Assembly (NCBI RefSeq): GCF_009730915.1
Contig: NC_052472.1
Span: 310,001-374,000, forward strand
DNA length: 64,000 bases
Reading direction: 5' to 3'
Source: Dioscorea cayenensis subsp. rotundata
Lineage: Eukaryota > Streptophyta > Magnoliopsida > Dioscoreales > Dioscoreaceae
Part shown: one piece after another, positions 26,551 to 39,671 of the stretch
Numbering within the stretch: position 1 is the first letter of the stretch
Layout of the letters: every line of letters starts with the position of its first letter
Program-made: the position numbers and the translations under genes
Notes under the pieces: generated by a model
Databases searched by the model: none
What the model was told of the DNA's origin: nothing
The model's input: only the letters and a program-made list of their open reading frames with translations

Positions 26551-27151
26551 ACTCCTAATGGTCACACTTCTTATATAATGTGTTTCACTTACATATACAT
26601 CTTCATATAATCTAAGGATATGACAAAAACAAGCAACTTGATGGATTATGAGGAAGTATGAAACTTCATGAAAATTTTTATTAGAAAGAAATGAATTAAA
26701 GGATAAAAGAGAAAGTGTAGCCAAAAATAGACTACAAACTGTTAAAAGCATTATTAACATTACAAATGAGAGAAACCCAAAAACAGAGCAACAAAACATT
26801 ACATAGAAAAACTTAAAACTTTTCACTGATTGATGATGATCTCCCCAGCACTCTCATAAAGGTAACTGGCCTAGAAGAGGAAATCCAGCATTTTCTTTTT
26901 TTATATATTTATATACGAAGCTGTTTATTACCTCATCTTGCCATCTTCTATCATTAGTTTCTTCAGCTTCTAACAAAAACAGGAATTTATCCAAAGTTAT
27001 ATGTACACCAACATAAGCTCATTTACTGAAGGAATAGCTTGAGGACATCACCAGCAAAGTTAGCCAGAAAGAGATAAAAGAGAAATTTAATTCATTCACT
27101 CAATTCATTTGGAAAGGTGAACCTGAAACTACCAGTTGTAGAATTGAAGTT

Positions 27152-30100
27152 TTAGACTTGCTTTGAACCAAGTCTTAAGAGGAAGTCTGTGAAGATGTGT
27201 TCATAACCAGGCATTTTGCCGTAACCTGTACCGTATGAATTAAGTGTATAAGAGAACAGAAGTGATTTGAGTTTCGATATCATATTTGATGAGGTAGGTA
27301 TAGTATAAATTTGATGGAGTTGCTTACCCGGGAAATAGTTGATATCGATAACATAGAAGTGATCTCTTGTCCCGTGCTCTCTAATGATGTCTATGTTGAA
27401 CAATCGAAGACCCTATATATAATTAAATGCAAGAATGACAATGAAATGTATGTTATTGCTTAAGTCCCAAATAATAAAAATAGTAAGCACTTTACCAATC
27501 GTCGGCGGAGCTCTCTAGCAAGTCTCTCGAGCAATGGTCTTGGAGGAAGCTCTGTTTCAGAAATAAAAAGACAATTCAAGTAAACATATGGCTCTCGTAT
27601 TCTTGGTTGAGCAATGAGAGTGACTGCAAAATGAGATCACAGCACGTCGAGAAAAAATATAGACAGGGCCTCACCAGCGATACCAGGATCAAGGTCTGCA
27701 TCATCTGCTGAAGCAGCAGCACAAGAAACCCTAGGGAAACGGAAGACACCGGCATTATTTGTAAGTTCTCGTTCATCAACATCAGGAAGTGAAAACCTTC
27801 TCACAACTTTTATCACCTCCCCAACAATATAGACCTTAAAGAGAACGCCGCCTTCATAGAAGGTGCGAAAATAAGTTCCAAACAGCAAGGGATTCCGTTT
27901 AATGTAATAAACTCGACCAGTGACAATTACAACATACCATGGTTGACAAATTCTTGAAGAACCAAAGGAGGTTCAAGCTTTGACAGCGAATACTGGTCAT
28001 ATGCAAGGGATAATTCATGTGATTTTGCACTTCCATCTACTACTAGTGGCTTGGCAACTACAGCAAGGGAAAAAATGATGGATATTAATGTAATTTCAGA
28101 TGCAAAAACAGTGTTTGATGTCTCAGCCATCACTAACCAACATGCATGTAAATGAAACCCTATATTTCGCCTTTCAAAGGGATGCAATCAATGAAATCTA
28201 TAAGAACTTAAAGTCAAGTGATATAACCACAAGAGGAAAAGTTAATGCAGGAAAACATAAATAAACAATATACAGTATGCAATCAAAAATAGAATTGACC
28301 AACGAAAATTCAAGCACAGCTTTGTAATTGCATGATCCGTGTGTTTTAAATTGTAAAATGAACCCATAAACAAAACTAAAAAGCACCAATCAATTGTCAA
28401 TCTACCCTTTGGTCATATTACAATTTTTTTTCTAATTGCTACAACCATGATGTCACTGCTGAACAAGTATCAGTGAGAAAATCATAATAGAAAATGTTAC
28501 CTAATGGCAATGTTAGTCCAGCTTTGGAAACTGCATCAGGAATCGATGAAGGATCCTTGATGATCACTAGCTGCTTGGGAACACTAACTTTACCTGCATC
28601 AGTACACATCATGTAATTTATGTGACAATACATTCAAAGACCTAAAAGCATACTGACTGTATTTACCTGCATTGTCCACAAGCACAAATGTAATTTATTG
28701 ACTTTTGAACAAAATTGGCAAGGTGATACTGCAATATAAGCAATCTAGAACTTCTTTTGTTACATTTATAATTCAAATTATTTCAAATACAAAGAGGGCT
28801 CTTTCCATGAGAAAAGAAATAGGAATCTGCATGCTACTTAAGCAATGAACAGATCCACAAGTAGCCTTGTGGAGGCTTATTGAGAGGAATAGAAACCGAA
28901 AACGATTTAACAAGATTCTAGAATATAACAGTCTGGCAAAATAAAATTTGTTACGTTGTAAGTTAAAAGTAAAGCTAATACCATAACAATCGGCCAAATT
29001 TAAATCAGCTACATCTTCGAGCATCGATTGCCGATTGTGTACATGCTGTATGGCTCTTGGTGGGTCAAGCACAGTCACTTCCGGATGTTTTTCCCAATAA
29101 TCCTTCAAATAGTGGAAAAAAACCAAGAGTAAGAATATATACTTAATAATTAAAGGTTTCAACTTCAGAAAACAATTGAAATGATGAAATCCGTATGATC
29201 TAAGAAAGAAAAAAAAGTAAATTAATCAAACAAAGATTCAAAGGCTACCATGCAGTATATATTTTTATTTCAACTTGCCCTCAGACAAACCATATTTCAC
29301 AAAAATAAATGGTCCACAATTTCCAAAGCAGGCAAAAGACAAATTCTTCACTGAGAGTAGCACAGTACACAAAAAGAAAAATATCTGGTTCACATACAAT
29401 TAACTGAAATAATGAACGTTTTATACCCACAGGCACAAACAAAATAAATAAATAAACAAACTAGCCACAAAGCTTAATGGACATAATGAAGGTTTTATTA
29501 CGACAGAAACCACAGGAAAAAGCCTGTCACAATGCTTAACTCACATAGTTAAAATTTTATAATGGTACTAACCAGTAACTACTGGAATCAAATCATTCCC
29601 ATGTCTTAAAATTCAGGTAAAAATAAAAAGTAGAAATCTGATATATAACCCAGTTGTGTTTCTAAACTAATCATTAAACACTTTAGGAAAACAAAAGAGC
29701 TATTGAATGTAACTGGCATTACGTGTTCTAAACCTACTAACTTTAGAGCATCAAATGCGACAGCAACAAAATGTACACCAACAAAATAATCATTCAAGCG
29801 AGAAAGACAGTAATGCTAAATGCTAATCATGATCACTATGCCATACAATAACAAGAAAAGCTCTACGTATTCTAAACCTACTAAATTTAGACCATCAAAT
29901 GTGACAACAATTGAATGTACACCAACAAAATAATCATTCAAGTGAAAAAGATAGTTACGCCAAATGCCAATCATGATCATTATGCCATACAATAACAAGA
30001 CAAGCACACTAAAGGAAGTTCGATAAAATAATCTCTGCCACCAGATGGGAAATTAGCAGAATCACATGCTCCATGATAGTAGCTGGTTTTACCTATCAAC

Positions 30101-32629
30101 TCTATTCTTTGATATACACATAAATTTGTTTGCATATAAATATTGAAACTTTTACAAACCAATTCCATACAGAATATTTAAAATGATCATGCAAGTTTAG
30201 TTGTAGGTTTTGGAAAAGAAAATCAGGTAATAGACAGTGACATGTGTAGATTGTTTGACTTGTTTTTCTTTCTTTAGCAGAACGCTTTTAACGCTCACAA
30301 AGTGGCTCATCTATGTCCGGGTGACTGGTGTTAAAAATGAAGAAACAGCACCCTCGGGGTGGGGGGAATAAGTCTGATAACACAATATACCTCTTCATTT
30401 ATTTTACTCTCTTTGATCATATGTGAAGTAATCCTACACCTTCTGGCTCAAAATGATCCAAAACAAATTATTTGATTAGCTATAATGATCTTAGACTAGT
30501 AAGCACTCTTTCGCATAATTCACAGCTGTCATATTTGACATTCAAAATTCAAGTTCATGAAAAAAAAATCCCAGATTACTTCAAAAACCAGAGAATAGAT
30601 TTTGAATATGTTGCAAATTTGCAATAAAAGGAACCAACCATCACGCAATGGTCACTACAGGGCCAAGCAAATAAAGGCCATTGAACGGATCTTAGACATA
30701 TGGTGAATAAGGTGAGACATTTGAAAACACGCATTGTTGTATGTCCTTCACAAAGCCAGCAAATTGATAACACTACCATTAGCAAGCCCTGAACAACATG
30801 AGAGGTTACAGTGGTGACAGAAGAGACAATCTGTTGATGCTTGTTGCTTCAACTTTTAACTATCTGATCATGATTCATGACGCAGGATAGAGCAAGAACT
30901 CTGCAAATTGTCAGACAAAAATGAGCATACAGGTGTAATCTATTTCTACAGCATTGTTGGCTCATGTTTCCACTTGTATTGGTGGCAGTATTGCAAAAAT
31001 GGAGCAAAAATAATGCATCATACTGTCATGGAGAAATTAGCAACTTAAAAGACCAGAATTCGAGGTATGCTAATGATAGAGTTTTAACTAACCTCAAGAA
31101 TCTGTCGCCACTCTTTTCCTGTTAGCTGAAAAGACATGAAATATATATAAATACATGATGATCAAGGAAGAGAATTAAAAAGAACTTTGAACATGGCAAC
31201 CTTTAGCTTAAAATAACAATAAAAGAAATTAGTCAACAGTGAGAGACCTGTGTAGGCCATAACTAGGGAATGTCACAGTGCTGACCTTATGCAGAAGAAT
31301 GTCAAAAGGGCCTTGATCTGAAAGAGGCCTATTTTGATCAATTGCAACAAACAAGATCCCCTTCTTCCTGCACCACAGTTTAAACACATAGACTTAACAA
31401 AACATAAATACCACACACACATGAAAGCAAGGTACATCCCACAAAAATCTAGCAAAATGAACTTATCAAAAATTCTAGTCTGGCTCAAGCTAATACAACA
31501 AATTACAACAGTAAAATAATAATTATAGTATGCAAACAAAATAATCCTAGAACCAAAATGGCTATACTAATAGATTGTCCATTTCATATGGACCATGATA
31601 CGAGCAAGCATAGCCTTTCTGCTTCCTGGTTGACCCAGAACACAATCTAAAACATGAGTAAATTTGACAATCCACTCAAACACAAGCTAACCAATATAAA
31701 ATTCTACAAACGCATTCCTAATAATTTTTAACATTTCTCGTAGCACAATGAAATACAATAAAAATTACACACTGCCAAACCATGTTTTTGGTTAACTCCA
31801 AATTTTACCAGACCATGCCCGTGAAATCAAAATACATGAAAGAGTAACAAAAATAAGATGATTCACAATTCATATAAGAAGAAAAAAAAAAAGCTAAATT
31901 TCAATTTACATGTTTAGATGGAATAAAGTTAAAGAATAAGAATAAGCTTTTCCTTGAAACATCATCATGCAACCTTTATATTTTATTAAATTTTGGGACC
32001 TCTGGAATCTCTGGGAAAACAATGAAACACCCTAAAAGCAAAATGAACAGATTATCAAAATTCATTATTAAAAGAAAAAAAGAATCAGCACTGTATAAAT
32101 GGGAATCTCCATGCCTCTTTCACCATGCAAAACACGAGAGAAACACAAATAACAAATGGTTAAGAAAAAGAAATGGGAGAGGACCAAAATAAAGAGAGAA
32201 AATAATGAATGATAGCTTTCCCAATAAGCAAACAAGAGAAGAAAAAAAAAAAAGGAGATTCAAATCACGAAAAAAAAAACACAAAAACAAAAACTCATAA
32301 AAATCCAATCTTTAAACACCACTGAAACAATCCGCATCATCAATCACCTCCCAATAAATCCCTGAGGATTTACAAACACAATGGAAATCAATCTCCACCC
32401 AAAAAACAATCATCTAATTAGGGCACAACCCGATCAAAAAAACAAACTTTCCCAAAGATAGATTTACCTAGCCAATCCTTCAAGCTTAGGGCTGGAGGAA
32501 GCTCTTGACCTTCTTCGACGTCAAAGCGTAGCCAACGACGAGATCCGGAGGAGGTACAAGAGAAGCCCTTTCGCTCTCCCTCTCCTCCTCATTCCTGTAC
32601 GAGATCTCGCCGCTAAACCTCATGAGCAT
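27152..32629 (-). CDS. inositol 1,3,4-trisphosphate 5/6-kinase (ITPK), apparent frameshift in exon 1
   Basis: Ten exons on the minus strand: 32468-32629, 31286-31367, 31093-31125, 28982-29102, 28501-28593, 27938-28057, 27675-27851, 27496-27551, 27328-27412 and 27152-27225. Phases agree throughout. Conserved ITPK blocks are [106 protein letters not shown] and the metal-binding [17 protein letters not shown]. This is an ATP-grasp enzyme that phosphorylates inositol 1,3,4-trisphosphate (and, in plants, higher phosphates) on the route to phytate. The exon sum is 1,003 bases, one too many: CAGCCCTAAG (about 32488-32493) holds one extra base where the family has Gln-Pro-Lys. Without it the product would be about 333 residues, the family's usual size. 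This is either an assembly error or a recent null allele. An earlier in-frame ATG at 32819-32821 exists, but the start at 32627-32629 fits the family. Confidence 0.88.
29721..30006. repeat. tandem duplication, 144-bp unit, in ITPK intron 3
   Basis: Copies 29721-29864 and 29865-30006 share ACGT(G/A)TTCTAAACCTACTAA, GTACACCAACAAAATAATCA and ATGCCATACAATAACAAGA, with about 15-20 substitutions. They lie inside the 1,990-bp third intron. Confidence 0.9.
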
Positions 32630-34754
32630 CACCAAAAACCGCACGAACACCAAGAATCCACAGCCCTTGTGAAGATCAAGAGACAAAATGGAGGAAAGGA
32701 TCAAAGGGAAGGGAATCGGATGCGATTGAATGAGGGCAAGGGATGGAGATATTCCGGGGACGTGGGACGAAGCTCGCAGTGGTGAGCGTGGGCCGTGTAT
32801 TTGTAGACGGTTTTCGACCACTGCAAGCGAAATTACTCAATTGCCCACGTACATTCAAAATTATTACTATTTTACAAATTCAACCTTATAATTTTCATAT
32901 TTATTACTAGAATAGTCAACGGCTTTTTGGTCTGTTAGTTACAGGTGTTTTTTATAGGTTGTTCATTTTAGAGAAAACTCGATATTGAATCTCAAAGCCG
33001 ATGCAAAGTGAAGGTATAAGTGTTTGTTCAACTTGCTATGTAAATTCCTGACTTTTTTTAAATCTTCTATTATGCTTTGAAAGAGAGTTAAACCGTTTAC
33101 ATGTATGATCGAGTTTATTGTACTGCCATAGTGTTATATAAATATATTGTTATATAATGATAAATAAATTTTTATAAAAAAAGTAAATATGATTCATATG
33201 TTTTTTTTAAATAGAATTGATAAATTATTAATTTTAATTAGTAAAGACCAAATACAATAGTTGATGATTATAGAGAGTGAAAAGTAAATGGAAAATAAAA
33301 AATAAAAATAAATTAATAAGATAAGTCTATTAAAAGTGAAATAAAAGAGTACAAAAATATGATGATCCCGCGGACTAAAAATAGATTTCCCAATAAAAAT
33401 AAAAATAAAAATCTGCCTTTCATTGAGTGGCTTCTGAGGCGAAAAGTATGATTGACATGAGCCCTCTGAAAAAATTTGCTCTTCTATGTAGCTTTTATCT
33501 ATCCTGTGGGAATGTGTTTCATAAGTTTCAAACAATATTTTTAATGGACTCCTCAAACAATTAAAAATTTTGTTTATTTACTCTTCTTAATTGGCAAATA
33601 TATCACGTTAACATTTTGGTGACATAGAAATATTTTTAGTAAAGTTGTTTTCTAATAGTACAAGTTGACATGTCATAAGTTATCACAAAATTTCTAATTT
33701 TTTTATAAAGAAATTTCTTCTTTTTTTTTTATAACCTACATTTGTTTTGAAATTTTTGTTATTTTAAATATTTTAAAAATACAAAAAGTTTAAAGATGAA
33801 CAAAATTTTAAGTGCACAATGATAATGAAAGCAATCACTTTTTAGTTTTTATTTATTGAATGTTAAAAATTCATGTAATTATGTGTATACCTCTTAGTAA
33901 AATCAAATAAGGAATACTCTTTTAATTTTGATTAATTTATATGTATATAACTATTGATCTCACATGCATCATTAAAATATATTCTAAATTATATAAATAT
34001 TTATTTTTATAATAATAAAATGCCATTTTTATTAAAATTCCTAAACTACTCCTACCAATGTTATTTAAATTCAATAAATAAATTGAGTATAATTTTTTAA
34101 GGGTATATATACAAAGGCTTTTTTTATTTTTTATTTTTGGCATGTAATAATATAATTTAAAAGTATATGTGAAGTAGTAGGGTGTGTGTGTGTGTATATA
34201 TGCAAATAAAATAGAATTTTTAAGGAGAATTCATGGCATAGGGTTTCATTGAATGGTATATATATATATATATGACATCTGTGATAATATATACATATAT
34301 AACTACAAAATTAATTGGTTTATTCAATTTTATAAAAAATTTAATTGCAAAAACATATAAAAAGATTTACAAAATTAAAATTTTAATATGTCGCAAATAC
34401 TCTTATTTAATGAATGCTGATATAACTCAATGTTCAAACACATGAGTCCCATACAAAAGATTGGGAGTTTGAATTATTCCCCATATGATATAATATAGTA
34501 TAAATAATAGTTTGTTTAATTTATAAAAAAAAACTCACTTACTAAATAAACAATATTTATGAAGTTATATTTACTGTTATAAATTGACATTTCAATAGAT
34601 GGAACAAATAATTTGGGGAAGAAACCATGAGTTAGAACTTTTAAAAAAAACACACACACATTTGAGAGATAAATGAAATAATTTTGATAAGGTGGACTTC
34701 TTCGCAATAAATAAAATGAAAGAGGGTGGTAATTGCAAATATCCCCAAAAAAAT
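32630..34754. other. ITPK promoter side and AT-rich spacer
   Basis: The first ~200 bases (GC-rich to about 32830) are the ITPK 5' leader and promoter. They include a TGGGCC motif at 32789-32794, a site-II-like element. Beyond that the DNA is AT-rich with no gene. The stretch 33360-33560 is less biased but unidentified. A SINE-like tail may occur at 34434-34530 (a B-box-like GAGTTTGAATTATTCC, then an A-rich end). Confidence 0.5.
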
Positions 34755-35057
34755 CACGTGTTTGTACGGAATCCACCACTCCATACCAACCGTAGCTTTC
34801 CACATGCTGACATGCCCTTTGAGAAACACGTGGCAGACTTAAAACGTGTATTCTTTTTTTATTCCACGTGGGGCATCTCTATTGGATAGAAAAAGCATCT
34901 TTCCTGTTTGGGGCTTGTACATGTTCCAGTGCATCTCCCACTGTCTGGGGGGACTGTGTTGATGTGACATGATGTGATGGCACGTGAGAGACTGAGCCGC
35001 AGTACTGTGATTTCTAATAAAAAAATTGGGGTTTTTTTTTTATTGGTTGCACACGTG
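34755..35057. promoter_or_regulatory. cluster of five G-boxes (CACGTG)
   Basis: CACGTG occurs at 34755-34760, 34827-34832, 34865-34870, 34981-34986 and 35052-35057, with an extra ACGTG half-site near 34844. Three have the ABRE/G-box context CACGTGGC, CCACGTGG or ACACGTGT. G-boxes bind bZIP and bHLH factors. No gene starts on either side within about 2 kb, so this looks like an enhancer, a promoter of an unseen RNA, or the remains of a lost gene's promoter. Confidence 0.7.
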
Positions 35058-37477
35058 TATCTTTTTGTGAATATTTTGTGTCAAGCCAAAAGAAAGAGGA
35101 CATACATGATATATGGTGGACATTTAAATTATTATTTTTTTTCTTTTTAAAAGAGGGTAAAAGTGTTCTTTTAAAAAGGTACTCAAAGGTTATATCACAT
35201 AATTTAAGTTGACTCTCAAGTCTTTGTAAATTCATATAATCTACAAAATTCACTTTTTTTTGTTTTTGTGGAAATTCAAATCGAGTGGTTGAAAAAAACT
35301 AACTAACGAATTTTTGATTGATTAATATAAAATCACTGTATAAAGTGGTTGTGTTTTTTTTAAGAGATGGATTTAAACTTTAATTTATGTAAATATAAAT
35401 ATATTGGAATATTAACTTTATGCTTGTATGTACTCTTGATACATGATTTATGAATATTTCATTAAAAAAACAACTGTTATGATTAAAGTTAACTTTTATA
35501 TATTTTTTGCATGTTTGTCTAGTTTTTTTATGTTATTTGTGCAATAGATTTTTACACTATTTTTTAACTATTTAGTTTTCTCTTGTTATTGTTTAAATAT
35601 CTCATATATTTGTTAAATTTTTCTATAATAGTTAGATGGTGAACCCAATATCTTAACCATCAAGTTATTCCATTTGTTTATATTTTTATTAGTAGTGGAT
35701 GTGTTCAAGAGGAAATAATCAAATAACTGAAATTTGAAATTTGAGTGGGTAGTAGATCTTTTTGAGCAAGCATAAATTATCTATGAAATTTGAGGGGGCA
35801 ATGAACTCTTTGAGAGAATATTTTGAAAATTACAGTGAATACACATGCAATATGAATTAAGACTCATGTTCTTTTCCAACTTCTAAACCATCAAATTGCT
35901 TTAAACTCATTCCCATTTCTTTTTATTTTTATTCCTTCTTAATCTTTTGATTACAAACTATTCTAGTTCATTCTTATTTTTCTTCCTCTTTTCTACTCGC
36001 CATCTTAATTTATGTAAGAAAAGTGGGAGTTGTTAGTGAATTATAAAATAAATATAAAATAAGAAAATGAAAAAAACAAACAAGAAGTAATGCTCCAATG
36101 TAAGAATAAAAAAAAAATACTAAAAAGATTGATTTATTGTCTGCAAAGATTGCAAAAAAAAATAATTGTAAAAGCTAAGAACCGTTGGCATTACAATTGT
36201 TAGAGGACTTGCAAGTTAGCTTGAAAATGAAGGATTAATGAGTCTTTTTATTAATGTAAATGTAATTTAGTCGAATTTTTTACATGTGATATTTATTTAT
36301 TAAACATATAAATATTTTAGTTTTTGAATTTTTTTAACAAATTTAAAAAAATTCAAAATAAATAATAATCATGTTTTCCAAGTCAATTTCATATGTTTTT
36401 ATTAAAAAAAACTGAATAAAATGAATTTTCTTTCATTTTGTGTTGAAAAATAATTTGTTGACTTATTTATTTAAGTTTTTTCAAATTGAACAACTAAAAA
36501 AATTATCTTTTAAAATATTTAAAATTTAGAAAACTTTATTCTCTAAATTCTAAAAGTTATTAGGTTGATTTTTATTAAAACATCAAAATTGATCTTAAAA
36601 AAATATTCAATTTATAAAATAAATGCTTGCAGATAAAAATAATAAATCAATGTAAATGAATCTTAGATTATTGATTAGATTTAAAAATAAAATATAAATT
36701 AAACTTATTGGAATGAGATTAAATTTTGAAATTTTTAACATAAGATACTTCTTCCTCCATCTTAATCTACCAAAGAGCAATTAGTCAAAATAACTGAAAA
36801 TTCAAGAGTTTTAGTTTTGTAATAAAAGTCATGTTAAGTAAAAATTATAAAAACTCATATTCAAATTATTAAAAATATTAAATATTTTACTAAGTCTCGT
36901 AATAATTCATTAAAGATAACATGGTTGAGGTTAGTAGTTTGTCCACATTATAAATAACTAAATAAATAAATATCAACTCAAGATTATTCTCCCTTTTACT
37001 TTGGTTTATGTGAGCACTATCCCTAAGCAAATTCTAGTGCTGATTTTTTTAAGTTTATAAATTAACAATGTTTTTTAATACATATGAAATCTAACCCAAT
37101 GAGGACAAAATTTTTCCAAGTTGGCCTTTTTTTTTGGGTTATAAATTAGTGGCATTTCATAGAATTAAATTATTTTCAAAAGAATAATTTAATGCATAAA
37201 TATCTTGTGACTTGTTAGGTGTCTTTCCATTCATCCCCATCAACTACTTATTTAAATTGCTCATTAGGTAGAACTACTCAAAAAGAAAGTATATAATTTG
37301 AGTTAAAAGTTGTGCCTTCCTATCTTATCCTTTGGTTTCACTTTAAGGCTACTTTTAAGCCTTAACTTTCTTATCCAAACTAAAATACTAAAATAGTTTA
37401 GATTAATTTTACTTATATTTATTATTATTATTTTTAATATTGGCTAGTTGCACTTATTATTATTATTATTATTATTA
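35058..37477. other. AT-rich intergenic DNA, no gene seen
   Basis: Long poly-A/T and simple-sequence tracts, with an (ATT)n run at 37455-37477 into which the downstream transposon inserted. No coding frame is supported. Confidence 0.5.
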
Positions 37478-37754
37478 GGGAAAATTACTGTTCACCCCTC
37501 GTAATTTTCAAAACTTCCCAAAAACCCCCTCCAACTTTTTGCACACCCCTGACTACTCCGTTATATTTTTACATTCCTTTTAACCCCCACGGTAAGTTGA
37601 AGTGGGTCCACGATATGAAATTCTTTTTTCGCCCTTGCAAAAGGTGGGAAAAAAATAGCGCCAATCATAACTTTCTTTTATGCATAGTTTTTTTCAATTT
37701 TTTCTCCTCGCTTGCTTTTTTTCTCAAACAAAGTTTAGAAGGCTCATATCTTGT

Positions 37755-37818
37755 TCTTCTTGTTCTTGTTCTTGTTCTTGTTCTTGTTCTTGTTCTTGTT
37801 CTTCTTCTTCTTCTTCTT
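37755..37818. repeat. (GTTCTT)n/(CTT)n microsatellite inside the MULE
   Basis: GTTCTT units repeat about eight times and continue into CTT triplets. Confidence 0.9.
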
Positions 37819-38438
37819 TTTCTTCTTCTCATTTGGTGTATTCAATTTTAGCTCTTCCGATTAAATTATGGAGTTTTTGTGCTATTGCTAGATATCAACG
37901 GGGAGGGACGAGTGCTAATGTTCACGTGCCACTTCTTGGGAATCAGTGTTAGTCGAAATATGTGAGCGATGGGGTCTCGATATTTCCGTGTCGAGTGAAG
38001 TTTTATCACACCCGATGGACATAAAAGCAGTATGTCTCATATAAAAGCGAGGTTGACTTCCAGCAGCGATGTGTCACGCGACTCCATCTTCAAATGTTAC
38101 GTTGTTGATCTTGTTGTTGAGAGCAGGATGATGTGGCATCGTATCCCATCGAAAAGCGAGTTCTTCTCGTTGTAAGTTTCTTCTCGCTTATGTTTATATA
38201 GTTGTAGAAGTTAATTATTGTTTATTATCCCACGTCACTATTTACATTTATCAAGTTTCCATTTAAACACTATTGTCTCCGATTAACTTATTAACTTATT
38301 ATTTAACTTTTTTTGTTTTAACGTTTAAGATTTATGTTTATCGTTTAAATATTTTGTATCTCCGTTTAAATATTGATCGTGTTCGCTTTTAAACTAAAGT
38401 GTCTGTGAATTCGAATCTGCAGCGCTTCGTTCCACATC

Positions 38439-38740
38439 ATGGCGAGCACCGAGGGTGTGGCATGCCTTCCTTCCTCATCCGATCAAGTCGAAGTGTTGTC
38501 GCTGGATATTGACAATGTTTTCAAGGCGCTGAAACATTTCGTAGACGCGACTTAGGAATTTTTGCAATCAAAAAGGAATTTTTGACTTCAAAGTCATCGA
38601 AGAACGAGAAACACCGGTGATCGTGGAAGGAAGCTTCGACTTCAAAAAATGGCGTATAAAGGAGCTATATTCCCATACCCTGAGACGATACAGTCGATGG
38701 ATGAAAAATCGTGACTGCGCTTTATGCACCGCCTTTGACT
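38439..38740 (+). pseudogene. remnant of MuDR transposase N-terminal region
   Basis: Reading from the ATG at 38439 gives MASTEGVACLPSSSDQVEVL and then, across stops, DNVFKALKHFVDAT, SKRNFDFKVIEERETPVIVE and FKKWRIK. The pattern (ALK.F, F.FKV......V.VE, .KWRI) matches the DNA-binding region found at the N-terminus of plant Mutator transposases. Several in-frame stops and shifts, and the absence of any DDE core or SWIM zinc finger downstream, show that it is dead. The match is by motif only. Confidence 0.5.
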
Positions 38741-39671
38741 GAGAAGGCAACCCGAGTGTCCCTAGAGCGAAAAGAGGATCGAGTCATAAGCGTCCGAGGT
38801 CCGCATAAGTTGCGTTGTAGCTATCGCACGCTTCGTGTCACAATCGCAGATCGTGGAATGAATCATGTCACGACTCAGGCATTGTGTATATACTTCTTAT
38901 TATTGTTTAAATATTGAACTTTTATATTTAAATATATCTCTTACGCTTTTAAATATTTTATTCTCTGCTTTAACTCGTTATTTTTTTATCGCTTAAAAAT
39001 AAATTTGTATCCGCTTAAAATGTACAACGGGATGGTGCTAGCGGTTCCCCAGCGTGACTAATACACGCTCGGGTTCCCCAAGCCGCTTCCACCCCCGTCG
39101 CACATAAAAAAATCGGAACATTACATTACACTCTATAAGAGATTATTAAGTAATAAGGATATTTTAAACAAAAAATATTAAGTATATTTTTGTTGTAATT
39201 ACATTGATATTATTAAATAATAAGGATATTTTAAACAGAAAATATTAAATTTAAACAGAGAAACCTAAACTTAAACAGAGAAAACGAAAGTTAAAGGGCA
39301 AAAGTTATCATTATACAGTTAAAATGAATGTTGATATTAGCCGATAATGAAAATGAAAAATGAAAAATGAAAATGAACCCTACCCGATAATGTACCTGCA
39401 GGGACTACAATATCATCCAACAAGAACTGTAACCTCAAAAACGAAAATGTAATGAATTTAATTGAATTTAGATACATGTACATTTACATTGATAAAATTT
39501 GTCATGTTCTTCGGAAAAAATGAATCGAATTTAAAACCGGTTTACATTTCGAAAACTATTACACCTATACAATAACTATGACCCCGCTATGCGACACTCC
39601 TCCTCGTTCGCTTTTACACAAGAAACGGAGTTTAAACAATTACATTGATATTTACACAATGAACTATATAC

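Larger units (their letters stand above)
25669..27151. other. intergenic DNA between PSRP6 and ITPK 3' ends
   Basis: The two genes converge here. The region contains both 3' UTRs (exact limits not visible), a 24-bp tandem duplication at 25983-26030 and a ~52-bp duplication near 26476-26550. No further gene is seen. Confidence 0.5.

Noticed and set aside
28773-29162. 129-codon minus-strand frame continuing past ITPK exon 4
   Set aside because: Only the DYWEKHP...DCYG part is family sequence; the rest is intron read-through.
30810-30860. miR156-like string (GTGACAGAAGAGA) in an ITPK intron
   Set aside because: Only about 12 bases match mature miR156, the rest differs, and no complementary arm within 150 bases forms a hairpin.
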